Virus record (IMG/VR): IMGVR_UViG_3300032240_001607
Span: 1 to 46,113 of that record
From: a virus
DNA length: 46,113 nucleotides
Direction: 5' to 3' (one strand)
Positions within the stretch are counted from its first letter, which is position 1; each line of letters begins with the position of its first letter. The translations under genes and the position numbers were made by a program. Below the pieces are notes generated by a model. That model was not told the DNA's origin. It did no database searches and saw only the letters and a program-made list of their open reading frames with translations. Of the stretch, positions 1 through 5,969 are shown piece by piece.

Positions 1-84
1 CTTGTTACGTTGGAAGCCATTAGCCATAAATAGCTGTTTTCCCCCCTTCGGCCGGCTATGGCTAATGGCTTCCAACGTAACAAG
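1..84. repeat. Long palindrome H1
   Basis: Arms 1-28 and 57-84 are perfectly complementary over 28 bp around a 28-nt loop. The outer 13 bp contain the constant TTGTTACGTTGG; the inner part (AAGCCATTAGCCATA) is specific to this copy. Read on the minus strand, the loop carries a G6 run, then AAAACAGCTATT next to the arm. It lies beyond the terminator of the minus-strand operon that ends at 192. It begins at base 1 of the window, so further flanking structure may be cut off. Confidence 0.9.
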
Positions 85-103
85 TTTGGCGCAGAAAGGG
101 AAA

Positions 104-132
104 ACCCCCAGCAAAACAGGTCTGCTGGGGGT
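104..132 (-). terminator. Rho-independent terminator
   Basis: ACCCCCAGCA pairs with TGCTGGGGGT. Read on the minus strand the stem is followed by TTTT. It sits 60 nt after the stop of the last gene in the 1856-192 operon. Two other stems (134-164, and 170-192 which overlaps the stop codon) lie between the gene and the terminator. Confidence 0.75.
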
Positions 133-191
133 CGGACAGGTCAGAAAGAGAGAAAGAACCTGTCCCTGAGCGTGTAGTAGGGGGCTACACG

Positions 192-368
192 CTAAGATTT
201 GGGCTGGAACATGGCTCTAGTAACCTTATTGAACCGCGCCTCTAGGACTAACCACTCCATAAAGTCCTTAGAGCAATCGTAACACAGGCTTTCGTCACCT
301 GCAAGAGCATTACCAATAGGCTCTTTACAGGCAATACACTTCTTTATGGATACGCGTTCGTGGCTCAT
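192..368 (-). CDS. 58-aa putative zinc-ribbon protein
   Basis: The product has 58 residues and is too short for usual ORF cut-offs. Two cysteine pairs, CIAC near residues 11-14 and CYDC near 29-32, are 14 residues apart, which fits a small treble-clef or zinc-ribbon fold of the DksA/TraR kind; the rest has no recognisable domain. The ATG overlaps the stop of the preceding gene as ATGA, which indicates translational coupling, and it is the last gene before the terminator. DNA or polymerase binding is possible but is inference. Confidence 0.7.
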   Translation of the reverse strand: MSHERVSIKKCIACKEPIGNALAGDESLCYDCSKDFMEWLVLEARFNKVTRAMFQPKS

Positions 369-454
369 TGGTTATCCTCTAGGTGACACTCGCAGTTTAT
401 GCCAAAGGCACTAAACTCTACGCCACAGGTGTCGCATACTTCGTTGTCGCTCAT
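365..454 (-). CDS. 29-aa Cys-rich microprotein
   Basis: This 29-residue ORF contains CDTC and a later CEC-H cluster that could bind a metal ion. Its ATG overlaps the stop of the XRE-type gene upstream (ATGA), and its own TGA overlaps the ATG of the next gene the same way. The double coupling is the main reason to accept so short an ORF. Function unknown. Confidence 0.55.
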   Translation of the reverse strand: MSDNEVCDTCGVEFSAFGINCECHLEDNQ

Positions 455-831
455 GCGTTTTCCTCGCTTTCTAGGGCTTGTAGGGTCTGTTTCTTAGGAT
501 TATAGTAGCCTAGCACAGTTAGTAGGTCATTAGGCGATACACGCAGGGCATAGCAGAGTTTATCTATGTGTCCAATGTTGATAACGCTATTACCTCTAAA
601 CCAGCCTGATACAGTTCCAGCAACTACGCCCTGTGGGTTTTTCTCACAGAACTCGGCAATAGACTTATAGCCTAACTGCTTTACTCTAGCCCTGAACCAC
701 TTGTGGTTGTTTTTCCAACGCTGTTCGTATAAGTTGCGGTAGGCAACCCAATCGCGTTGTGCGTAGAAATACTCAAGCAACTCGGCATTGTTCATACTTG
801 CTGTCTGGTTTATGGTGTCCATAATGGTCAT
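451..831 (-). CDS. XRE/Cro-type helix-turn-helix protein
   Basis: The 126-residue product has a Cro/C1-like DNA-binding region at about residues 55-110. Features seen are SIAEFCEKN (helix 2), GTVSGWFRGN (recognition helix region) and IDKLCYALRVSPNDLL (helices 4-5), the usual XRE layout. The N-terminal 50 residues are helical and charged and match nothing I know. ATG at 831 is preceded by AGGAAA. It follows the Api92-like gene by 75 nt without a terminator or conserved box, so it is probably in the same operon. It is the only clear sequence-specific DNA-binding regulator in the left arm, and so a candidate for binding the repeated GTTAYC sites (inference). Confidence 0.75.
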   Translation of the reverse strand: MTIMDTINQTASMNNAELLEYFYAQRDWVAYRNLYEQRWKNNHKWFRARVKQLGYKSIAEFCEKNPQGVVAGTVSGWFRGNSVINIGHIDKLCYALRVSPNDLLTVLGYYNPKKQTLQALESEENA

Positions 832-906
832 TTGGATTTCCTAATAAGTTTGGCTTGTAATACAGATAGTCGGATTATGATACGGCTCAATAGGGCGATT
901 AGGGTC

Positions 907-1608
907 TTATTCATCATTACCCCAGTCATTACAACAGTCTAGGTTACAGTAACCGCGTATGTCAATACCGAAATCGTGGGTAATCTCGACCTCGGTTTCG
1001 TCAAAGTCGCCGTTTTCCCAGTCAGCAGACATAGCCCAGTTATCGCTCTCGTCAATGCTATCAAGGTGGATAGTCACATCTGGGTATTGCTCGGCTAGTT
1101 TGTGTAGTGCCTCTACAGGTGGCGACCACGCACTTCTAACCTCATACACGATACGCATACAGGTCGGGTCATCTAAACAGGTTTCATAAGCAAGGATACG
1201 GCTACCCTCGTCATCAGTGTCCCATTTAGTTCCCCAGTTGCGACAGTTCCACTCATACCAGCCCTGTCCTGTTGCCATTTCTTGCAGGATTGTGGTCATA
1301 AGGTCTTTGGGGTCAAAAGAGGCTTGTCTATCAGCCTTGTCAATCTCTAACAGTTGTGGGTCAGACCTAACAAGGTTACTAAACGCCTTTTTGTCAATCT
1401 CTAGGTAAGCGTGCAGGTCGGTAGGCTTTACTATGTTCCATAGCAGGAAGTCGCCTGTAACAGACCTGTTAGGCATTGGCTCGCCTGTAATCTCGTTAGG
1501 CTGTCCGTTCCACGGGCTATCGTAAGGCTGGCTCATTTGTGCCTTGATAGCGATAATGTCTTTTGCTTTGCCACGAATAGTGATGTGGCTACTTGCCCAG
1601 TTCGGCAT
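907..1608 (-). CDS. Api92-like (DUF1281/YubB-type) protein
   Basis: The 233-residue product starts with MPNWASSHITIRG and carries WYEWNCRNWGTKWD near residues 117-130. Both are hallmarks of the Api92/DUF1281 family, a ferredoxin-like fold found in phages and conjugative plasmids and usually encoded with anti-restriction and accessory genes. The molecular role is unknown. Its ATG overlaps the stop of the upstream gene by one base (TAATG). The C-terminus is acidic with a CNLDCC cluster. Confidence 0.8.
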   Translation of the reverse strand: MPNWASSHITIRGKAKDIIAIKAQMSQPYDSPWNGQPNEITGEPMPNRSVTGDFLLWNIVKPTDLHAYLEIDKKAFSNLVRSDPQLLEIDKADRQASFDPKDLMTTILQEMATGQGWYEWNCRNWGTKWDTDDEGSRILAYETCLDDPTCMRIVYEVRSAWSPPVEALHKLAEQYPDVTIHLDSIDESDNWAMSADWENGDFDETEVEITHDFGIDIRGYCNLDCCNDWGNDE

Positions 1609-1856
1609 TAGTTCTCTCCCTCTAGTTTCTCTTTCAGCAGGTCAGAAATCTCTGCGCCTGTATTGGTGAAGTCAAGGTGGCTGTTCATAGTGTCTTGACA
1701 CTCCTCAATAATCTCTCGCCAAGCCTGTTCTACCTGAATAGGATTTGGCAAACTCTCAATGGTGTTGCTGGCATACTCTAAATCAAACCACGCCAAAACA
1801 ATGTGGTCATCAGGCTCGTATTGCTTTAGAGCCTTGATTACATCTCTTACTCTCAT
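1608..1856 (-). CDS. Small phage protein of the MRVRDVIKAL type
   Basis: The 82-residue product begins MRVRDVIKALKQYEPDDHIV, which resembles small phage proteins with an N-terminal 'V.D.I..L....PD..V' motif and unknown function. I chose ATG 1856 over ATG 1886 because AGAAAGGGTAAAGAG lies just upstream and the family normally starts at this methionine; the longer form would add ten basic residues. First gene of the operon that continues into the Api92-like gene. Confidence 0.65.
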   Translation of the reverse strand: MRVRDVIKALKQYEPDDHIVLAWFDLEYASNTIESLPNPIQVEQAWREIIEECQDTMNSHLDFTNTGAEISDLLKEKLEGEN

Positions 1857-1931
1857 CTCTTTACCCTTTCTAGTGGTATTACCCATAATACCCTTTTTTC
1901 CCCAAATCGCGAAATCCTATGCACTCTCTAC

Positions 1932-1970
1932 GATAACGATTAGGTCACAGTAAGGTAACGGATTGGTAAC
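1932..1970 (-). promoter_or_regulatory. Two GTTAYC-type sites upstream of the 1856 operon
   Basis: Read on the minus strand, GTTACC-AATCC-GTTACC (1954-1970) and GTGACC-TAATC-GTTATC (1932-1948) are 22 bp apart, centre to centre. They have the GTTAYC-N5-GTTAY form seen before the other minus-strand operons. The CTCTCCCGCCG box of the other cassettes is degenerate here (CTCTCTACG at 1923-1931). Confidence 0.6.
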
Positions 1971-1979
1971 GGAAACAGG

Positions 1980-2064
1980 CTTGTTACGTTGGTAGCCTAT
2001 TTGCCTTTGCCGTCGTTCGCGGCAAAAAAAGCTGTATAGGCAAATAGGCTACCACCGTAACAAG
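1980..2064. repeat. Long palindrome H2
   Basis: Arms 1980-2006 and 2038-2064 pair over 27 bp with one mismatch. Outer constant CTTGTTACG; inner stem TAGCCTATTTGCCT. The loop contains a sub-hairpin (TTTGCCG/CGGCAAA) followed on the plus strand by an A-tract and AAGCTGTAT next to the right arm. Confidence 0.9.
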
Positions 2065-2091
2065 TTTGCTACAGGTTTCGGGCATAAAAAA

Positions 2092-2125
2092 ACCCCCAGA
2101 GCCCTAGGTGGGGGGCTCTGGGGGT
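2092..2125 (-). terminator. Rho-independent terminator
   Basis: ACCCCCAGAGCCC pairs with GGGCTCTGGGGGT; on the minus strand a run of T follows (A-tract at 2085-2092). It lies just beyond the stop at 2165. A second stem, GCTAGGG/CCCTAGC, occupies 2131-2157. Confidence 0.8.
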
Positions 2126-2164
2126 GATTGCTAGGGCTACCAGTGGTAACCCTAGCAAGCCTAT

Positions 2165-2719
2165 TTACTCCTCTATTGTGAGGTCGTCTTGGTCGAAATC
2201 GCTGACCGAAACTTCACTGTGCCAAGTGCTACCTGTGACCGATACATCTACATTTAGCGTGTCATCTAGGTTGTCCCAGTCAAAACCGCGTGGGGCTGTG
2301 ACCTCAACTGTGCCTGACACTGTGATTGTAATAGTCTTGGTAACTTCTTGCTCAATGTCGAACATCTCGCATAGTTCCTCGCGAGTTCCCTCGTGCATTG
2401 TGTCCCAGTTCTCGTCTAGGTATTCCTCTAGTCGAGATACTTTCATACGCAGGGTGTTTAGTTTGGAACGCTCACCGCGCGCCTCGTATTCGTGGTTTGC
2501 AATAATCTTGTGGAGTTTTGCGAGTTCCTGCTGGATAGTCACATCATCACGCCCGACATAGTTGTAGTTCTCGTCGTAGCCGTAGTGCTTGACTTCTAGC
2601 CCTAGTGCTGTGGCTAGTGGTGCAACTTTGGTTTCTGCCAGTTCAGTCAAACCTGCGGTTGCCAACTTCTCGGCAATAGTAGGTTCGGTGACTGCTGGGG
2701 TTTCTGGGGTTGTGTTCAT
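2165..2719 (-). CDS. Acidic hypothetical protein, 184 aa
   Basis: No family recognised. Residues 1-35 are Thr/Pro/Ala-rich and probably disordered. Residues about 60-105 look helical or coiled (HKIIANHEYEARG to LEEYLDENWD), and the C-terminal 60 residues alternate Thr/Val/Ser as in beta strands, ending in an acidic DFDQDDLTIEE tail. ATG at 2719 has AGAAAGAG six bases upstream. Monocistronic: a terminator follows and palindrome H3 with a 32-bp dyad precedes it. Its profile fits a small early accessory protein, but this is not shown. Confidence 0.6.
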   Translation of the reverse strand: MNTTPETPAVTEPTIAEKLATAGLTELAETKVAPLATALGLEVKHYGYDENYNYVGRDDVTIQQELAKLHKIIANHEYEARGERSKLNTLRMKVSRLEEYLDENWDTMHEGTREELCEMFDIEQEVTKTITITVSGTVEVTAPRGFDWDNLDDTLNVDVSVTGSTWHSEVSVSDFDQDDLTIEE

Positions 2720-2745
2720 GGCTCTTTCTTATCTAGTTGGTTTAG

Positions 2746-2764
2746 CAAGGCTCTCTCTGCCTTG
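2746..2764 (-). other. 5' leader stem-loop of the 2719 gene
   Basis: CAAGGC pairs with GCCTTG around a 7-nt loop, in the untranslated leader between the promoter-like region and the start codon. Equivalent stems occur in seven other minus-strand leaders. Confidence 0.55.
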
Positions 2765-2796
2765 TAATACAATCTAACCATAAAAACCCTGATTGG

Positions 2797-2838
2797 CTCT
2801 CCCGTCGTTACCATTTCGTAATATTACAAATTGATAAC
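2797..2838 (-). promoter_or_regulatory. Promoter box and 32-bp operator dyad
   Basis: CTCTCCCGTCG (2797-2807) abuts a perfect-length dyad: GTTACC-ATTTC-GTAAT (2807-2822) followed head to head by ATTAC-AAATT-GATAAC (2823-2838). On the minus strand the order is dyad, then GGGAGAG, then a possible -10 region about 17-25 bp further on (TATGGTTAGATT), then the 5' stem-loop. Confidence 0.6.
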
Positions 2839-2853
2839 GGTGGCTAATCAAAC

Positions 2854-2942
2854 TTGTTACGTTGGATGCCTTATTGCCTAACTGCTTTTTTTAGCCGTCA
2901 CTACGTTTAAACGGCTAGGCAATAAGGCATCCAACGTAACAA
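2854..2942. repeat. Long palindrome H3
   Basis: Arms 2854-2880 and 2916-2942 pair perfectly over 27 bp; inner stem ATGCCTTATTGCCTA. On the minus strand the loop reads sub-hairpin (TAGCCGT/ACGGCTA), A-tract, GCAGTTA, then arm. Orientation is opposite to H2. Confidence 0.92.
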
Positions 2943-2970
2943 AGCCGGTTAGCTTGCCCCAGAAACGCCA

Positions 2971-3000
2971 ATAGCCCCTCAGCGGTCACTGAGGGGCTAT
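2971..3000 (-). terminator. Strong hairpin after the DUF932 gene
   Basis: ATAGCCCCTCAG pairs with CTGAGGGGCTAT over 12 bp with a 6-nt loop, 17 nt past the stop. No clear T-tract follows on the minus strand, so termination efficiency is uncertain. Confidence 0.6.
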
Positions 3001-3016
3001 TGGAGGCTGTTTCAGG

Positions 3017-4024
3017 CTAGAGAGCGAACTCTAGCACCGAACCGAGAATGCGGGCTTTCTCGGCATTTACAACAGGGTCGAAACCAGAAGCGGCACCAAT
3101 CAAAGCCTCGCCACCCTTGCGACCTGTGCGGAAATAGTCAATCCGTTCGGTCAGCGTGTTTAGCGCGCCCCATGCCGTGTTCTTGATGTTGGCGTTGGTG
3201 ATGCTGTCGTTCCACAAGCCTTGCAAGATGTCAATCTTGTCTGTGTAACGAGTTTGCGCTACCTTTGCCGAGGTTGTGTCTGGCGCAGGGTAGATGTCGG
3301 CAACCAACTTTTCGAACTCTAGGTCGGTCATTTCGGTTTCGAACAAGTGTTTTGCCATGTTTTCGAAACTATCCATGTGGTCGAATGTTAGCCCTAGCAC
3401 TCGTCTAGCCTCGTCAATGCGACCGCCGACAGTGGCAGTGTGACGAATCTTGAACGATTGCTTAGAACCCCTGATTGCCATGTTTAGCGTATTCTGGCAG
3501 ACTACGCGAACAGGCGTGATGTTTGCCTGAACCGCGGTTGAACCATCGTGCGAGGTATGAACTAGCAGATAGGTCGTTGTCTTGTCGTTCGCGCCTTCTG
3601 GGTCTAGAACGAACTCTCGCGGAACTACGAGAGAACCGAAAACCACCTTGCCGTTCTTGATAGAACCTGCCGATTCCCATGTTGCACCGCCGTCAAGGAT
3701 TCCGTCACCGAACGCGAATAGTTCCTCGTTCTGCACGACCTTATACCTGTCACCCACAACCGACAAGACATCAACGCCGTTGTCGAATGGATTGTCGCGC
3801 ACGACGAGTTGGTTGTTGCTAGTGTCGCGATAGCCGTCAGGCATGGTAAGCGGTTCTAAACGAACATTCCAATCGTTTAGTTTTGCGCCTTGTAGCATTT
3901 CGGCAGTGCTGACATTTGCATCAGCATCGAACAAGGCGTTAGCCAAGCCGTGCCATGCAGGTTCGCCACGCAATGCGAACGCGACCTGCCCTGTTGTTTC
4001 ATCTATTTCTAGTGCATGCGCCAT
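3017..4024 (-). CDS. DUF932 phage/plasmid-like protein (TIGR03299 type)
   Basis: The 335-residue product opens with MAHALEIDETTGQVAFALRG and EPAWHGL, the characteristic start of the DUF932 / TIGR03299 family. Later motifs match too: YKVVQNEELFAFGDGIL, LLVHTSHDGSTAVQANITPVRVVC and the C-terminal helical part ending in NAEKARILGSVLEFA. Length is normal for the family, which is widespread in phages, plasmids and actinobacteria and has no firmly established biochemical role. Start ATG 4024 has AGAAAGAGG 9 bases upstream. It forms its own cassette between H3 and H4. Confidence 0.88.
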   Translation of the reverse strand: MAHALEIDETTGQVAFALRGEPAWHGLANALFDADANVSTAEMLQGAKLNDWNVRLEPLTMPDGYRDTSNNQLVVRDNPFDNGVDVLSVVGDRYKVVQNEELFAFGDGILDGGATWESAGSIKNGKVVFGSLVVPREFVLDPEGANDKTTTYLLVHTSHDGSTAVQANITPVRVVCQNTLNMAIRGSKQSFKIRHTATVGGRIDEARRVLGLTFDHMDSFENMAKHLFETEMTDLEFEKLVADIYPAPDTTSAKVAQTRYTDKIDILQGLWNDSITNANIKNTAWGALNTLTERIDYFRTGRKGGEALIGAASGFDPVVNAEKARILGSVLEFAL

Positions 4025-4046
4025 GAGCGCACCTCTTTCTGTTTTG

Positions 4047-4064
4047 GTAGCCGTTCTTGGCTAC
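4047..4064 (-). other. 5' leader stem-loop of the DUF932 gene
   Basis: GTAGCC pairs with GGCTAC around GTTCTT (plus-strand reading), upstream of the ribosome-binding site. Confidence 0.55.
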
Positions 4065-4096
4065 ATGTATAAATCTACGCTATTAGGCTAGGCTCA

Positions 4097-4171
4097 CTCT
4101 CCCGCCGTTATCAAATCGTAACATCAGGTTTCTCTCAGCTAACTCTCAGCTAGCTGTTACCGGTTTGTTAC
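4097..4171 (-). promoter_or_regulatory. Promoter box, two GTTAYC sites and CTCTCAG pair
   Basis: The box CTCTCCCGCCG (4097-4107) adjoins site GTTATC-AAATC-GTAAC (4107-4122). CTCTCAG occurs at 4132 and 4143, 11 bp apart. A second site, GTTACC-GGTTT-GTTAC (4156-4171), runs into the left arm of palindrome H4, so the palindrome's own GTTACG is half of an operator-like site. A possible -10 on the minus strand is TAATAG, about 19 bp past the box. Confidence 0.6.
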
Positions 4172-4255
4172 GTTGGCTTCTTATCTGCTTATCCGTTTAC
4201 ATAGTGGTAACGGATAAAAAAAGCAGTTAAGCAGATAAGAAGCCAACGTAACAAA
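4164..4255. repeat. Long palindrome H4
   Basis: Arms 4164-4191 and 4228-4255 pair perfectly over 28 bp; inner stem CTTCTTATCTGCTTA. Plus-strand loop: sub-hairpin TATCCGTT/AACGGATA, A-tract, GCAGTTA, right arm. Confidence 0.92.
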
Positions 4256-4267
4256 ATAGGCACAAAA

Positions 4268-4303
4268 AAGCCCCTAGTCGCTTAGGGGAACGACTAGGGG
4301 CTT
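4268..4303 (-). terminator. Rho-independent terminator
   Basis: AAGCCCCTAGTCG pairs with CGACTAGGGGCTT; on the minus strand the T-tract corresponds to A's at 4264-4269. It is 50 nt past the stop at 4355. Confidence 0.8.
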
Positions 4304-4354
4304 AGGTGTGGCGCGAGGGGAAATGAAAGATAGAAACCCTCGCACCAAGTTTAT

Positions 4355-4579
4355 TTAGTTATTTGGGTCATCACACTCACAGTTCATCTCAAAGTCGCAA
4401 TCTGGGCAGAAAGCGGTGTGAGCCGAACTATCAGTGTGTTTCAGGTTTAGGTGCTGGCACTCACAGAGTTCGCACTTGCTATCACCGCAAGGCGCGTTCT
4501 CTATGTGGCTTGCCCTAGCCTCTGCCATAAGTTTCATGGCAGAGTCTAGCGCGCTGTCTAGGCTAGTGAAATCGGTCAT
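4355..4579 (-). CDS. 74-aa Cys-rich putative zinc protein
   Basis: Cysteines and histidines are grouped as CGDSKCELCECQHLNLKH and FCPDCDFEMNCEC in residues 32-70, enough for one or two zinc sites, but I do not recognise the family. The first 30 residues are helical. It is translationally coupled to the upstream gene by an ATGA overlap (4576-4579). Last gene of its cassette. Confidence 0.65.
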   Translation of the reverse strand: MTDFTSLDSALDSAMKLMAEARASHIENAPCGDSKCELCECQHLNLKHTDSSAHTAFCPDCDFEMNCECDDPNN

Positions 4580-4962
4580 TTGACCGACCTCACTAGAACC
4601 AAGACCTCAATCAAGAGGCTATCTGGTGCTTGTTCCAAGCCCTTAGCAATCTCGGCGCGAAAGAACTCAGCCAGAGTTGGCGAGGTTGGTTCAGGCTTGA
4701 TAGATACCGGCAGTTGGCTAGGGTGATTTGCCTTGTCCTTAGCCTTTATGCGTTCTGCACGAACCATAGCGCGAGCCTTAGCCAAAGCCTTAGCCTTTGT
4801 TTTTCGCCTAGATGAAGCAAGTTGGCACTCGCGACACTGATAGGTGAGTTCGTTGGTTTTCTTGTTTAGCCCCACATAAAGCGAGGTGTCCTTGTCCCTG
4901 ACATCATGTCCTTTGACACAATAGTCTTTTTTGGCAAGGCTGTTGCTAGTTGGATTTTTGAT
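4576..4962 (-). CDS. C-x3-H / C-x2-C zinc protein with apparent ATC start
   Basis: Residues about 15-53 hold CVKGHDV...CREC, the 'C.kGH......CraC' motif common in phage HNH-like and zinc-finger proteins. A Lys/Ala/Arg-rich helix and a helical C-terminus follow. A GTG at 4875 would begin after the first half of the motif and so lose CVKGH. No ATG, GTG or TTG exists in frame between the upstream TAG and that point. ATC at 4962 aligns exactly with the ATG of the DUF932 gene: both follow GAAAGA and then CGCTCAT. Either an ATC start is used or the start has been mutated. Product 128 residues from ATC. Confidence 0.6.
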   Translation of the reverse strand: MKNPTSNSLAKKDYCVKGHDVRDKDTSLYVGLNKKTNELTYQCRECQLASSRRKTKAKALAKARAMVRAERIKAKDKANHPSQLPVSIKPEPTSPTLAEFFRAEIAKGLEQAPDSLLIEVLVLVRSVK

Positions 4963-4989
4963 GAGCGTATCTTTCTTTGATTTTTTGTC

Positions 4990-5005
4990 GTAGCCTTTTG
5001 GCTAC
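4990..5005 (-). other. 5' leader stem-loop of the 4962 gene
   Basis: GTAGCC-TTTT-GGCTAC, a perfect 6-bp stem, 28 nt upstream of the ATC start. Confidence 0.55.
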
Positions 5006-5036
5006 AAATACAACAGTAGTGCTACCCCATGACATT

Positions 5037-5079
5037 TCTCTCCCGCCGTTATCAAAATGTAATATTACGGAATGATAAC
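5037..5079 (-). promoter_or_regulatory. Promoter box and 32-bp operator dyad
   Basis: CTCTCCCGCCG is followed by GTTATC-AAAAT-GTAAT (5048-5063) and the inverted ATTAC-GGAAT-GATAAC (5064-5079). Layout matches 2797-2838 exactly, with palindrome H5 starting 5 bp further on. Confidence 0.6.
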
Positions 5080-5083
5080 GGTC

Positions 5084-5164
5084 TTGTTACGTTGGATTGC
5101 TATTGGCTATTGAAAGGTCCCCCCACAAACAGCTCTTATAGCCAATAGCAATCCAACGTAACAA
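5084..5164. repeat. Long palindrome H5
   Basis: Arms 5084-5110 and 5138-5164 pair perfectly over 27 bp; inner stem ATTGCTATTGGCTAT. The plus-strand loop has a C6 run, then ACAAACAGCTCTT next to the right arm. It resembles H1 in the opposite orientation and lacks the sub-hairpin of H2, H3, H4 and H6. Confidence 0.9.
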
Positions 5165-5177
5165 ACTCAGGGCAAAA

Positions 5178-5210
5178 AAATAGCCCCCAGCGATTTGCTG
5201 GGGGCTATTT
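5178..5210 (-). terminator. Rho-independent terminator, possibly bidirectional
   Basis: AAATAGCCCCCAGC pairs with GCTGGGGGCTATTT around a 5-nt loop, with A-tract on the left and T-tract on the right. It lies 8 nt past the stop at 5218. Confidence 0.85.
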
Positions 5211-5217
5211 TACTTAT

Positions 5218-5274
5218 TTAGGCTATTGCGACTATCCCGAAGATTACAACAGCAACCAACCAAAGCCACTCCAT
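5218..5274 (-). CDS. 18-aa putative membrane micropeptide
   Basis: MEWLWLVAVVIFGIVAIA is almost wholly hydrophobic and could span a membrane once. Its ATG overlaps the TAA of the preceding gene (TAATG), like the other coupled genes in this arm, and its stop is just before the terminator. A leftover ORF is possible, but coupling plus composition makes expression plausible. Confidence 0.4.
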   Translation of the reverse strand: MEWLWLVAVVIFGIVAIA

Positions 5275-5495
5275 TACTCGGCCTCCTCCTCGTCATCTCG
5301 GCAGGTGAAGCAAGACTCATCAGCGTCAAGTTCGCCGTTGCAGTCTTTGCAAACTCGCTCAATCTCATAACTTTCGGTGCTGGAGTAGTGCGAGTTGAGG
5401 TCAGCCAAGAAGTTCTGTTCTGCCTCCTCTGGCGTGTGTCCCTCCACAATCCCCTCATACTCATAAGTGGCGGTTATCTTGTAGTAGCGTAGCAT
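5274..5495 (-). CDS. 73-aa zinc-ribbon protein
   Basis: The N-terminal half (MLRYYKITATYEYEGIVEGH) looks like an alpha/beta fold with alternating strands. The C-terminal half holds CKDC and CFTC 14 residues apart, a zinc ribbon, then an acidic tail. Family not recognised. The ATG overlaps the stop of the upstream gene by one base. Confidence 0.7.
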   Translation of the reverse strand: MLRYYKITATYEYEGIVEGHTPEEAEQNFLADLNSHYSSTESYEIERVCKDCNGELDADESCFTCRDDEEEAE

Positions 5496-5815
5496 TACGC
5501 CACCTCCTCCTCTGCGCTGTCGCGCTCGTCAATGATTGCCTGAATAGCGATTGAGTAGTGGTGCTGATAGTAAAGATAAAGGTCGGTTTTCATCAAGTCC
5601 TCAATCCTGTCTGGTAGTTCAGTGGTTAGTTCGCTGAACTTGTTTGAGTATTCGTCTGGCAGGTCGCGCCAATCCTGAATAATGTCGCTGTAATAGATAG
5701 GCACGGCGCTGTCGGCGTATTCGTGAGCCGAGTCCTCGGGGTGCGTCTGTCTTAGAATGTGGGCTTTGTCGCCCTCAATCTCTTTTGTGATTTGTTCGGG
5801 TGTATAAAGTGCCAT
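5495..5815 (-). CDS. Hypothetical acidic protein, 106 aa
   Basis: No known domain recognised. It is acidic and mostly helical, with an aromatic cluster LYLYYQHHYSIAIQAIID near residues 79-96. I chose ATG 5815 because AAAGAGG lies 9 nt upstream; the TTG at 5824 would touch that ribosome-binding site. First gene of a three-gene coupled operon with the zinc-ribbon protein and the membrane micropeptide. Confidence 0.65.
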   Translation of the reverse strand: MALYTPEQITKEIEGDKAHILRQTHPEDSAHEYADSAVPIYYSDIIQDWRDLPDEYSNKFSELTTELPDRIEDLMKTDLYLYYQHHYSIAIQAIIDERDSAEEEVA

Positions 5816-5840
5816 TTCGGGCAACCTCTTTCATTTAGGT

Positions 5841-5862
5841 TTATTAGCATTTTTGCTAATAA
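5841..5862 (-). other. 5' leader stem-loop of the 5815 operon
   Basis: TTATTAGC pairs with GCTAATAA around ATTTTT. Longest of the eight leader stems (8 bp). Confidence 0.6.
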
Positions 5863-5890
5863 GACTAGATTACTATCTTTTAGGCTCGCG

Positions 5891-5965
5891 CTCTCCCGCC
5901 GTTACCTAAATGTAACATTTGATTTCTCTCAGCCGGCTCTCAGGTTATCGTTACCAAACCGTAAT
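5891..5965 (-). promoter_or_regulatory. Promoter box, GTTAYC sites and CTCTCAG pair
   Basis: CTCTCCCGCC adjoins GTTACC-TAAAT-GTAAC (5901-5916). CTCTCAG is at 5926 and 5937 (11 bp apart). GTTACC-AAACC-GTAAT is at 5950-5965, immediately before palindrome H6. A possible -10 on the minus strand is GATAGT, about 21 bp past the box. Confidence 0.6.
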
Positions 5966-5969
5966 AAAG

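Noticed and set aside
2124-2561. 145-codon plus-strand ORF opposite the 2165-2719 gene
   Set aside because: It is antisense to a gene with better start signals and a sensible protein composition, and it begins inside a terminator.
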